Assembly (NCBI GenBank): GCA_905235615.1
Contig: CAJOMB010000086.1
Coordinates: forward strand, 1 to 6,554
Length of the DNA stretch: 6,554 nucleotides
Direction of reading: 5' to 3'
DNA from: an uncultured Bacteroidales bacterium
Lineage (GTDB): Bacteria; Bacteroidota; Bacteroidia; Bacteroidales; UBA932
The notes beneath the pieces are model-generated. The model ran no database searches. It was not told the origin of the DNA and saw only the letters and a program-made list of their open reading frames with translations. Positions within the stretch are counted from its first letter, which is position 1; each line of letters begins with the position of its first letter. Positions 1 through 6,316 of the stretch are shown one piece after another. The translations under genes were made by a program, and so were the position numbers.

Positions 1-31
1 CTAACAATACTGCTTGTTCTTGTGCTGACAT
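1..31 (-). CDS. Possible start of a minus-strand gene, cut by the left edge
   Basis: After the TACCTTTG box and an AAAGG, the minus strand reads ATG at 31-29 and continues open as M-S-A-Q-E-Q-A-V-L-L to the edge. Ten codons are too few to assign a family. Support comes only from the promoter-like context and spacing; the AAAGG lies very near the ATG, closer than usual. Confidence 0.4.
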   Translation of the reverse strand, partial: MSAQEQAVLL

Positions 32-60
32 ACCTTTATCGTTCTTGTACGACAAAGGTA
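31..60. promoter_or_regulatory. 30-nt palindrome covering promoter and start: candidate operator
   Basis: On the plus strand, TACCTTTATCGT (31-42) and ACGACAAAGGTA (49-60) are inverted copies matching at 11 of 12 positions around a 6-nt spacer. On the minus strand the outer arm contains the -7 box and the inner arm contains AAAGG just before the ATG. A transcript starting about 6 nt after the -7 box would lack the first arm, so a DNA-binding site is likelier than an RNA hairpin. Confidence 0.5.
53..60 (-). promoter_or_regulatory. Candidate -7 box for the gene leaving the left edge
   Basis: The minus strand reads TACCTTTG (TAnnTTTG consensus) in an AT-rich stretch, 21 nt before an ATG at 31. 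The upstream -33 region is weak. The box forms one arm of the palindrome at 31-60. Confidence 0.5.
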
Positions 61-152
61 AAACTTATTATCTAAAACACATACTTTTCCCGGTGATCCA
101 GAACACCCTCTTCGGCGAACTGGTCCTGAAGCTGGTGGCCGATGGCAAACTC

Positions 153-173
153 CCGGTGCTGAACAGCATCCGG
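153..173 (-). terminator. Hairpin downstream of GH92
   Basis: About 20 nt beyond the GH92 stop, CCGG-TGCTG-AA-CAGCA-T-CCGG can fold into a 9-bp stem with one bulged base and a very tight loop. No T-run follows it on the minus strand, so it is at best a partial or factor-assisted terminator. Confidence 0.25.
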
Positions 174-193
174 TAGTCGTTGCGGCCTGGTCG

Positions 194-2401
194 CTACTTC
201 CAGGAAATGGAGCGGGCGTCCAGCAGGGCCTCGTGGGAAATGCGAAAACCCTTGTTTTTGCCATCGACCTGGGCCTTTCTGGCATGGGCCGATGCTTTTG
301 AAATGGTAAGTTCCCGGCCATCCGGCAGCGTGACCACGGCCTTGGGGAAGGTGGGACGGGTGAGGGTGAAGGCGGGCTCTCCGGGGCAGTCCGGGTAGAT
401 GCCCAGCATGGAGAAGACGGCCCAGGCGCTCATGGTGCCGGTGTCGTCGTTGCCGGGAATGCCGTCCGGGGCGTTCTTGTAATTTTGCGCCAGAATCTTC
501 TCTACAGCCTCCCAGGTGTACTTCTCATAGCCCTTGAAGCGGCTGAACAAGTACGGGTACACAATGTCCGGCTCGTTGGCGGGGTCGTACAGGCCTTCGT
601 CAAACACATGTTGCAGGTTGTTCACAAAGGCCTTGGTGCCGCCCTGGAGCTTGGCATAGCCCGCCACGTCGTGCGGCACGGCAAAGCTGTAGTTCCAGGC
701 GCTGCCTTCGTGGAAACCGGGCGCATTGGAGAAATCGGCCCCGTCTTCCGGGTTGAAGGGGGTGAGGAAAGAGCCGTCTTTCAGGCGCGGGCGCAGGCAT
801 TTGTCGGCCTTGCTCCAGTATTCCCTATAGCCCAGCGAGCGCTTGTAGAAGCGGGTGGCGTCATCGGTGCGTCCCAAATCTGCCGCCAGGCGGGAGAGGG
901 CATAATCGGCCACATAATACTCCAGGGCATGGGAAACGGAGTTGTCCCCGGAGAAATCGGCGCTGAAGAAGTTGAGCGGAATATAGCCGCGCTCCACGTA
1001 TGGGTCGTTGTCCGGGCGCATCAGGTTCTGTGCGCCGGGGGTATCGGCCGATTTCAGGAAAGCCTCGTAGGCCGTCTCCATATCGAAGTCCCTGAGACCG
1101 CGGAGCCAAGTGTCGGCAATGACGCAGATGGCGGGGTCTCCTTCCATGGTCCAGGTTTCGCGGCCATAGAGCTCCCATTTGGGCATCCAGCCCCATTCCC
1201 GATACTGGTCTATCATGGAGCGCACCATGTCCACCTGCTTTTCCGGCCACAACAAGGTCATCAGCTGATGCAGGTTGCGGTAGGTGTCCCAAAGGGAGAA
1301 TACGGTGTAGCGCGTATGCCCAGGCTCCACCCGGCCAGTACCGCCGCTTTCCATCAGCGGGTACTCTCCGTTGACGTCGTTGAGCACGTTGGGATGGATG
1401 AGGGCGTGGTACAGGGCGGTGTAGAAGATGGTTCGCTGGTCTTCCGTGCCGCCTTCCACGGCTATGCGGCCAAGGTGCTGCTTCCAGTCATAATCGGCCT
1501 TCCGGCAGACAGCCTCAAAGCCAAAGCCCTGCTGCTCGGCCTCCAGGTTTTCGCGGGCGTTGGCGATGCTCACGAAAGACACACCCATCTGCACCTGAAC
1601 CTGTTCGCCGGGCTCCAGGCCGTCGTAGTGGAACCAGTAGCCGATGTCGTCCCCGCTGAGTTCGCGGGAGTAGTCCTTGTAGATTTTGTACTTGCCGGCA
1701 TCGGCATCCCAGGCCGCCTCGGCCGTCATGGGACGCTGCTTTTTCCAGTAACCGGCGCTGGCGGGAGCCTTGCTCACACGAAGCACGAAGTACAGCGGGA
1801 ATACAGCGTTCCGGTTGTAGCAGAAGGTGCCCATGAGCTTGAAGCCCTCGATTTCCGTATCGCTCACCTTCTTCACGGTGGCGCCGCTCTCGTTGGTAAG
1901 GCCTTCGCCCAGGTTCAGGAGGATATTGCCCTCTCCGCCCGGGAAGGTGTAGCGCTCTATGGAGCTGCGGGTGGTGGCGGTGACCTCGGCCTTGATGCCG
2001 TTTAGCAACTCAAGAGCATAATAGCCGGGATGCGCCACTTCGTTCCGGTATTCGCTGCCGTAGATATGGTAGTCCACCTGCAGCGGCCCGGTGGTGGGCA
2101 TGGTGAGGAGGGCCCCCAGGTCCGGGCAGCCCACACCGGACAGGTTCACGTGCGTGAAGCCGGTGAAAAAACTGTTCTCTGCCACATACGGAGTGCTCCA
2201 CCAGCGGCTGTCCTTGTCCCAGGTGTTGAGCTGCGAGCCCATCACGTTGAACGGACTCACGCTCATAAGGCCGTTGGGGGTAACGGCTCCGGGGTTGCAG
2301 GCCCCGAAATTGGACGTGCCGATAAAGGGGTTCACCCACTCGGTCTGGGCATATAGCGCACCGCCTACCAGCAGCGCAGCAATGACAGCAAGTTTTTTCA
2401 T
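194..2401 (-). CDS. GH92 exo-alpha-mannosidase, secreted
   Basis: A 735-residue protein of the calcium-dependent, inverting GH92 family, which removes alpha-linked mannose (often alpha-1,2) from N-glycans or fungal mannans. ATG 2401 is preferred because it begins a standard signal peptide (MKKLAVIAALLVGGALYA, likely cut before Q19). The frame extends upstream to an ATG at 2407 and a TTG at 2422, but the TTG falls in the putative -7 box. The N-terminal beta-sandwich starts at W-V-N-P-F-I-G-T and holds F-T-H-V-N-L-S-G-V-G. The (alpha/alpha)6 catalytic domain shows S-L-W-D-T-Y-R-N-L-H, W-M-P-K-W-E-L, H-E565-G-S-A-W-N-Y (E565 the likely general acid) and G-N-D652-D653-T-G-T-M-S-A-W (the base Asp region). 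Length is normal and the C-terminus (G-F-R-I-S-H-E) is family-typical, so the gene is intact. It is probably periplasmic; linkage specificity cannot be fixed from sequence. Confidence 0.95.
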   Translation of the reverse strand: MKKLAVIAALLVGGALYAQTEWVNPFIGTSNFGACNPGAVTPNGLMSVSPFNVMGSQLNTWDKDSRWWSTPYVAENSFFTGFTHVNLSGVGCPDLGALLTMPTTGPLQVDYHIYGSEYRNEVAHPGYYALELLNGIKAEVTATTRSSIERYTFPGGEGNILLNLGEGLTNESGATVKKVSDTEIEGFKLMGTFCYNRNAVFPLYFVLRVSKAPASAGYWKKQRPMTAEAAWDADAGKYKIYKDYSRELSGDDIGYWFHYDGLEPGEQVQVQMGVSFVSIANARENLEAEQQGFGFEAVCRKADYDWKQHLGRIAVEGGTEDQRTIFYTALYHALIHPNVLNDVNGEYPLMESGGTGRVEPGHTRYTVFSLWDTYRNLHQLMTLLWPEKQVDMVRSMIDQYREWGWMPKWELYGRETWTMEGDPAICVIADTWLRGLRDFDMETAYEAFLKSADTPGAQNLMRPDNDPYVERGYIPLNFFSADFSGDNSVSHALEYYVADYALSRLAADLGRTDDATRFYKRSLGYREYWSKADKCLRPRLKDGSFLTPFNPEDGADFSNAPGFHEGSAWNYSFAVPHDVAGYAKLQGGTKAFVNNLQHVFDEGLYDPANEPDIVYPYLFSRFKGYEKYTWEAVEKILAQNYKNAPDGIPGNDDTGTMSAWAVFSMLGIYPDCPGEPAFTLTRPTFPKAVVTLPDGRELTISKASAHARKAQVDGKNKGFRISHEALLDARSISWK

Positions 2402-2419
2402 TATCATGTGGTCTTTGTA

Positions 2420-2427
2420 CAAATATA
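2420..2427 (-). promoter_or_regulatory. Candidate Bacteroidota promoter (-7 box) of the GH92 gene
   Basis: The minus strand reads TATATTTG, an exact match to the Bacteroidota -7 consensus TAnnTTTG, inside AT-rich DNA 18 nt before the preferred GH92 start. No good -33 TTG-type element is visible at normal spacing, and the implied 5' leader is short, roughly a dozen nt. If real, GH92 can be transcribed independently of the upstream operon. Confidence 0.45.
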
Positions 2428-2460
2428 CAAATTATTCCGCAATTCCCCTTGCCCCTTCCG

Positions 2461-2504
2461 GCCACCTATTACGCATTAAGGCCGATAAACGCGTAGGAGG
2501 TGGC
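2461..2504. repeat. Palindromic REP-like element, copy 1
   Basis: GCCACCTATTACGC (2461-2474) pairs with GCGTAGGAGGTGGC (2491-2504) at 12 of 14 positions around a 16-nt loop. Beside the left arm is A-T-T-A-A-G, matched by A-C-T-A-A-G in copy 2 read on the other strand. Only 8 nt (2505-2512) separate the copies, so the pair can also fold as one long imperfect hairpin. It lies between the GH130 stop and the GH92 promoter. Confidence 0.7.
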
Positions 2505-2512
2505 AGATGCGA

Positions 2513-2556
2513 GCCACCCGTTACGCGTATAGACTGCTTAGTGCGTAGCGGGTGGC
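2513..2556. repeat. Palindromic REP-like element, copy 2
   Basis: GCCACCCGTTACGC (2513-2526) pairs with GCGTAGCGGGTGGC (2543-2556) at 13 of 14 positions, leaving a 16-nt loop. It has the same arm length, loop length and foot sequence (GCCACC/GGTGGC) as copy 1. Judged by the asymmetric A-C-T-A-A-G motif beside one arm, it lies in the opposite orientation. No T-run follows the stem on either strand in the direction needed for termination; the T5 run lies before it on the minus strand. The design resembles repetitive extragenic palindromes, although I see no other copies in this window. Confidence 0.7.
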
Positions 2557-2576
2557 AAAAATTCACGATAAACGTG
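2557..2576 (-). terminator. Weak candidate terminator after the GH130 gene
   Basis: Fifteen nt past the GH130 stop the minus strand reads CACG-TTTAT-CGTG-AATTTTT: a 4-bp stem, 5-nt loop and a run of five T (2561-2557). The stem is too short for a strong intrinsic terminator. The same ACACG can also pair with CGTGT just upstream, giving two mutually exclusive weak hairpins. Partial termination or attenuation between the operon and the GH92 gene is possible but uncertain. Confidence 0.3.
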
Positions 2577-2590
2577 TTATGCTACACGCA

Positions 2591-3589
2591 TTACACGATA
2601 CTGGTGCGCTTGGTGAACTCGATGATTTCCGGGATGTAGCCGAAAGCCAGGCCGGTCACCGTGTCGGCGCAGCCGTAGTAGATGGCGATGCGGCCGGTGG
2701 CGCTGTCGTGCAGGGCGGCGCAGGGGAAGGTGACGTTGGGCACGTCTCCCATGCATTCGTACGGCAGTTGGGGGCTGATGAGGTAGGGGCCGCTGCGGGC
2801 AATTACCTTCCAGGGCTGCTCCAGGTCCAGCAGGGCGCTGCCGAAGCTGTACACGTAACCGTTGCAGCTGTGCAGCACGCCGTGGTGGAAGAGCAACCAG
2901 CCCTCGGAGGTCTTGATGGGCACGGGACCGGCGCCAATCTTCATGCACTGCCAGGCACTTACCTCAAAAGGCGCGGGAGCCATCACGTGGCGATGGCGTC
3001 CCCAGAACTCCATGTCCGGCGATTCGCTGTAGAAGATGTCTCCGAAGGCGGTGTGACCGGTGTCGGAGGGGCGGGAGAGCATGGCATATCGGCCATTGAT
3101 TTTGCGGGGGAAGAGCACGCCGTTGCGGTTGTAGGGCAGGAAGGCGTTCTCCACCTGGTGGAAGGTCTTGAAGTCCTTGGTCCAGGCCAGGCCGATGGTG
3201 GGGCCGTGGTAGCCGTTGCACCAGCTTACCCAGTAGCGGTCTTCGATGAAGGCCACGCGGGGGTCGTAGCCATATACCCATCGGCCCACTTCGGGATCTG
3301 CGCCGGAGAACTGAATGGTACCGGGCTGGATGTCCCACCGGATGCCGTCCTTGGAGAAGCCGGCGTGGAGGGTCATGCGGCGGTTGGTGTCGTCGCAGCG
3401 GAAGACGCCGGCAAAGCCGCCTTCAAAGGGCACCACGGCGCTGTTGAAAATGCTGTTGGAATCCGGAAGCAGGTTCCGGGGAATCACAGGGTTGGCACTG
3501 TAGCGCCACAGGGGAGCGTTGCATCCGGCCGGGCGGTCTTCCCAAGGCATGCCCGGAAGGGGTTTTCCTTCAATGATTATCTTACTCAT
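2591..3589 (-). CDS. GH130 beta-mannoside phosphorylase-like enzyme
   Basis: A 332-residue protein of the GH130 five-bladed beta-propeller family (Pfam PF04041 type), of normal length and without a signal peptide, so cytoplasmic. Family landmarks are G-Y-D109-P-R-V (the Asp expected as proton donor), Y-N-R-N-G-V-L-F-P-R-K-I-N-G-R-Y (153-168), L-S-R-P-S, K217-I-G-A-G-P-V-P, G-W-L-L-F-H-H-G-V (230-238), S-A-L-L-D-L-E and G-D-V-P-N-V-T-F-P-C (281-290) before I-Y-Y-G-C-A-D-T. The basic residues and H-H-G fit a phosphate site. Most characterised relatives split beta-mannosides with phosphate to give mannose-1-phosphate; a minority are beta-1,2-mannosidases. The C-terminal pattern looks closest to the group acting on beta-1,4-mannooligosaccharides and mannosyl-GlcNAc, the N-glycan core disaccharide, but that subgroup call is from memory of motifs. 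The ATG overlaps the LacI-type stop (ATGA), with no Shine-Dalgarno sequence, so translation is probably coupled. Confidence 0.9.
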   Translation of the reverse strand: MSKIIIEGKPLPGMPWEDRPAGCNAPLWRYSANPVIPRNLLPDSNSIFNSAVVPFEGGFAGVFRCDDTNRRMTLHAGFSKDGIRWDIQPGTIQFSGADPEVGRWVYGYDPRVAFIEDRYWVSWCNGYHGPTIGLAWTKDFKTFHQVENAFLPYNRNGVLFPRKINGRYAMLSRPSDTGHTAFGDIFYSESPDMEFWGRHRHVMAPAPFEVSAWQCMKIGAGPVPIKTSEGWLLFHHGVLHSCNGYVYSFGSALLDLEQPWKVIARSGPYLISPQLPYECMGDVPNVTFPCAALHDSATGRIAIYYGCADTVTGLAFGYIPEIIEFTKRTSIV

Positions 3590-4068
3590 AGCTTGTTAAT
3601 TAGATTCTGTATGGTCTGGTCCGGTTTTTCATCGCCGGCAATGATGTAGGGAATGCCGCAAAGTTTGACGGCATCCGTGAGTTCTTTCTTTTCTTCCTGC
3701 GGCAGCAGCGCCACTAAGCCCATGGCCCCGGAGAAGGACCTTAGCAGGTGGCAAAAGTGTACCGGGTCGTTCTGGGCGCTGCCCACCTGGACGGTGTACC
3801 CCCGGCGGTAGGCGCTGTGTGTAAGCTGCTCAAGCCACAGGGCGCTGGTTTGCAGTTCGGGGACCACCACGCCGATGAGCCGGGCGGCAGGCCACTGCGT
3901 GCGAACCGGGGCGTCCGCGGGCTGATATCCCAGTTCCCGGGCCACCTCCAGCACCCGCTCGCGGGTCTGGGCGCCCACCCGGTTCTTTCCATTGAAGACA
4001 AAGGAGACCAGGGAGGGCGACACGCCGGCGGCTACGGCCACGTCCTTTATGGTGACGTTTCTACGCAT
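3586..4068 (-). CDS. Half-length LacI-family transcriptional regulator
   Basis: A 160-residue protein. Residues 1-50 are a typical LacI DNA-binding domain: V-T-I-K-D-V-A-V-A-A-G-V-S-P-S-L-V-S, then F-N-G-K-N-R-V and R-V-L-E-V-A-R-E-L-G-Y-Q-P. A short, poorly conserved hinge (about 51-62) leads into the first half of the periplasmic-binding-protein-like domain (R63-L-I-G-V-V-V-P, R-R-G-Y-T-V-Q-V, G-L-V-A-L-L-P, G-I-P-Y-I-I-A). It stops at residue 160, where full LacI proteins of about 330-340 residues cross into the second subdomain. That half is absent and the GH130 gene occupies the DNA instead. I chose ATG 4068 over the in-frame ATG at 4095 because AAAGGAA lies just upstream and the HTH begins at once. 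The start overlaps the patatin stop by 8 nt; the stop overlaps the GH130 start as ATGA. It may be a functional mini-repressor or a decayed gene kept for coupling. Confidence 0.85.
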   Translation of the reverse strand: MRRNVTIKDVAVAAGVSPSLVSFVFNGKNRVGAQTRERVLEVARELGYQPADAPVRTQWPAARLIGVVVPELQTSALWLEQLTHSAYRRGYTVQVGSAQNDPVHFCHLLRSFSGAMGLVALLPQEEKKELTDAVKLCGIPYIIAGDEKPDQTIQNLINKL

Positions 4069-4969
4069 GCTTCCTTTCGTATTCGTCCAAGGCATCGGCC
4101 ATCAGTTGCCGGCCCGTTTCCGCGATTTCCTGAGCGTGGGAATAGCCGTACACGCCGTGGTAGGAGTCGAAGGGCAGGCTCACCAGCACGTCCGGAGGCG
4201 TGAGTTCGACGCCCATCCGGGACAGGCTGCAGTTCATGATGCCGAAGCTGCGCTGCAGCACGGTGTAGAAGTTGTCCGAAGCATCCACGGGAATCCAGTT
4301 TTCCCGGCCGCTGGCTTCCAGCTGGCGGGTTTGCAGACCGGCCTGGATGCGCCCCAGAAGCGAATGGTCCGACTCGCGGGAAATGGCTTCGCGGCTGTCC
4401 AGGTAGCCCTGGATTTCCGCCGCGTCAATCTGGTTCACGTTGAAGCCCACCAGGATGTCTCCCTCCGTGCGGGCCACCCGGTTCAGGGGGAAGGTGTTCA
4501 CCATGCCGCCGTCCACCAGCGTGCGTCCCTTCCACTGAACGGGCTTGAACATGGACGGGATGGAGATGGAGGCGCGGATGGCTTCAAACAGGGGTCCCTT
4601 CCGGAAAATCACTTCCTCTCCGGTATACAGGTCCGTGGCCACGGCCGCGAAGGGGATGGGGAGGTCTTCGATGTTCACCTCCGGAACGCGGGCCTTGATT
4701 TCCTTGATGACGCGTTCTCCCTTGACCAGGTAATTCCTGCTCACAGATACGTCCATGAGCGCTACCACCTTTACGGGATCCAGACCGAAGAGCCACTCCT
4801 TGAAGGCGTCCAGGCCTCCGGCCGCGTAAATGCCGCCCACTAAGGAACCGGCACTGGCGCCGGCCACGGAGCTGATTTCATATCCGCGGGCAAGGAGTTC
4901 CTCGATGGCCCCGATATACGCGAATCCGCGCGGGCCGCCGCTGGCAAGGGCTAAGGCAACTTTCTTCAT
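4061..4969 (-). CDS. Patatin-like phospholipase/acyl hydrolase (RssA-like)
   Basis: A 302-residue protein with all landmarks of a bacterial patatin-like serine hydrolase. The N-terminal strand MKKVALALASGGPRG holds the oxyanion-hole glycines (G11-G12-P-R-G15). The nucleophile elbow G37-A-S-A-G41 gives Ser39, and D153-G-G supplies the Asp of the Ser-Asp dyad. The family cleaves acyl esters of lipids. No signal peptide or membrane segment is visible, so the protein is probably cytoplasmic or membrane-associated, unlike the exported glycosidases beside it. Residues about 190-302 are a less conserved, mostly helical C-terminal part; the length fits the RssA-like group. The ATG lies 3 nt after the GH29 stop, without a clear Shine-Dalgarno sequence, and the TAG overlaps the start of the LacI-type gene by 8 nt, so expression is probably coupled. 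Its substrate and its reason for being in a glycosidase operon are unknown. Confidence 0.9.
   Translation of the reverse strand: MKKVALALASGGPRGFAYIGAIEELLARGYEISSVAGASAGSLVGGIYAAGGLDAFKEWLFGLDPVKVVALMDVSVSRNYLVKGERVIKEIKARVPEVNIEDLPIPFAAVATDLYTGEEVIFRKGPLFEAIRASISIPSMFKPVQWKGRTLVDGGMVNTFPLNRVARTEGDILVGFNVNQIDAAEIQGYLDSREAISRESDHSLLGRIQAGLQTRQLEASGRENWIPVDASDNFYTVLQRSFGIMNCSLSRMGVELTPPDVLVSLPFDSYHGVYGYSHAQEIAETGRQLMADALDEYERKHA
4071..4077 (-). promoter_or_regulatory. Ribosome binding site that fixes the LacI-type start
   Basis: On the minus strand the sequence before ATG 4068 reads GAAAGGAAGC, an AG-rich Shine-Dalgarno-like stretch at normal distance from the codon. It sits inside the last codons of the patatin gene. 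It is the clearest such site in the operon and supports the short start over ATG 4095, which has nothing comparable in front of it. Confidence 0.5.
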
Positions 4970-4972
4970 GTG

Positions 4973-6316
4973 TTATTCGGAATAAATGGTATCGTAATAC
5001 AGGCCGATATCCTTCAGGAGCGGTTTGGCCAGGGCATCCGTCACCCTTACCCGAAGCGCTTCACAGCGGGTGGCGGGGACCAGCAGGATGCGCTTGCGCC
5101 CCACGGTGGTCTCCTGGGCCAGCGGGGCCCAGCCGTCGGCCGTCTGAACTTCCACGGTGAAGCCGGAAATCCGCTGCCCCTTGGCGATGTCTTCCTGCAG
5201 GACCACCCGGTTGAAGGGCTTGTCGCCCTGGACTTTCACCGTCCAGGTGTTGCCCTCCCGGCGCCGGTCCAGGGCCAGGTTGTCGGCAAAAATCTGATCC
5301 AGAGCCTGCCGGAATTCCATCAGACGGATGGAGTCTGTCTCATGGATGTGCCCACGGGTGTCCGGCGGCACATTGAGCAGCAGCAGGGAATTGCGGCCCA
5401 CACTTTTGTAGTAGATGCCCAGCAACTCCTTCACGGATTTCACCTGTGCGTTCTCACTTTCTTTCCAGAACCAGCCCGGGCGGATGGAGACGTCCGTCTC
5501 GGAGGGAATCCAGGCCTCGCCGTCAGGGTCTCCCTGGTTCAGGTAGCTTTCATAGTCTCCGGGCAGCTGCTCATGGGTGGCTCTGTTCTTGGCGGGGGAG
5601 AAAGTGGACCAGCTGGTACGGCCGGCCTCTCCCCGCTCATTGCCCACCCAGCGGCAGCCGGGGCCCACGTTGGAGAACACGATGGCGTGAGGCTGCCATT
5701 TGAACACTTCGTTGTGGAACAGGTCCCAGTCATAGACCTGGCGTTTCCCGTTGGGGCCTTCCCCGCAGGCGCCGTCGAACCACTGCTCAAACACGGGGCC
5801 GTAACCGGAGAGGGCGCTCTCCAGCGTCTGGCGGAACACTTCGTTGTAAGCGTCCGTGCCGTAGGTGGGGTCATGGCGGTCCCAGGGGGAGATATAGATG
5901 CCGAATTTGATTCCTTCCTCTGCGCAAGCCTCGGAAAGCTCTTTGAGCACGTCTCCCCGGCCGCCGCGCCAGGAACTTTCCCGGACGGTGTGCTTGGAAA
6001 CCGGATTGGGCCAGAGGCAGAATCCGTCATGGTGTTTGCCGGTGATGATGATGCCCTTGAAGCCTGCGGCCTTGGCCGTACGCGCCCATTGGCGGCAGTC
6101 CAGGTCCGTGGGGTTGAAGAGGTCTTCGGCTTCCGTCCCTTCTCCCCATTCCAGTCCGGTGAAGGTGTTGGGGCCGAAGTGGCAGAACAGATTCAGTTCC
6201 ATATCCTGCCACGCTGTCTGTTCCGGGGTGGGAACGGCCCCGAAGGGTGCTTCCTCCGTAGCGCAGGAGGCTGTCAGAAGGCCCGCAAGGGCCATATACA
6301 AGAGTCCTTTATTCAT
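4973..6316 (-). CDS. GH29 alpha-L-fucosidase, predicted lipoprotein
   Basis: A 447-residue protein predicted to remove alpha-linked fucose by the retaining GH29 mechanism. Residues 1-18 form a lipoprotein signal peptide (MNKGLLYMALAGLLTASC) with lipidated Cys18; the next residues A-T-E-E are acidic, resembling the Bacteroidota surface-export signal, so an outer-surface location is plausible. The catalytic barrel follows, with H46-F, K94-H-H-D-G-F and the W-F-D-G motif whose D181 is the expected nucleophile. E227 in G-N-E-R-G is the best acid/base candidate by spacing; E273 in P-S-E-T-D-V is an alternative. The NERG and SIRPGWFW segments resemble the GH29-B branch, which generally prefers alpha-1,3/1,4-fucose on branched (Lewis-type) glycans; this subfamily call is inferred. 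Residues about 340-447 look like a beta-sandwich of the F5/8C or CBM32 kind. The gene overlaps the GH2 stop by 8 nt and ends 3 nt before the patatin gene. Confidence 0.92.
   Translation of the reverse strand: MNKGLLYMALAGLLTASCATEEAPFGAVPTPEQTAWQDMELNLFCHFGPNTFTGLEWGEGTEAEDLFNPTDLDCRQWARTAKAAGFKGIIITGKHHDGFCLWPNPVSKHTVRESSWRGGRGDVLKELSEACAEEGIKFGIYISPWDRHDPTYGTDAYNEVFRQTLESALSGYGPVFEQWFDGACGEGPNGKRQVYDWDLFHNEVFKWQPHAIVFSNVGPGCRWVGNERGEAGRTSWSTFSPAKNRATHEQLPGDYESYLNQGDPDGEAWIPSETDVSIRPGWFWKESENAQVKSVKELLGIYYKSVGRNSLLLLNVPPDTRGHIHETDSIRLMEFRQALDQIFADNLALDRRREGNTWTVKVQGDKPFNRVVLQEDIAKGQRISGFTVEVQTADGWAPLAQETTVGRKRILLVPATRCEALRVRVTDALAKPLLKDIGLYYDTIYSE

Noticed and set aside
1..321. Minus-strand open frame of 106 codons at the left edge
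   Set aside because: Its first part overlaps the conserved C-terminus of GH92 in another frame, and the rest crosses the AT-rich promoter region. There is no start context and no homology signal.
485..2005. Plus-strand open frame of 506 codons opposite the GH92 gene
   Set aside because: The minus strand encodes an intact GH92 with family motifs over the same DNA. The plus-strand product is rich in V, G, A and H and has no recognisable domain, as expected for an antisense frame in GC-rich coding DNA.
2010..2465. Minus-strand open frame of 151 codons over the GH92 5' end
   Set aside because: It is out of frame with the GH92 signal peptide and N-terminal motifs, and its translation is R/P/G-rich shadow sequence.
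2513..2556. Strong intrinsic terminator formed by repeat copy 2
   Set aside because: The stem is strong, but the T-run lies before it on the minus strand and no T-run follows it on the plus strand, so the canonical layout is missing.
2461..2600. CRISPR array
   Set aside because: There are only two units, in opposite orientation and themselves palindromic, with an 8-nt spacer. No direct-repeat/spacer periodicity exists.
2552..3649. Plus-strand open frame of 365 codons opposite GH130
   Set aside because: It is antisense to a well-supported GH130 gene. Its start lies in the palindromic repeat and there is no promoter or domain evidence.
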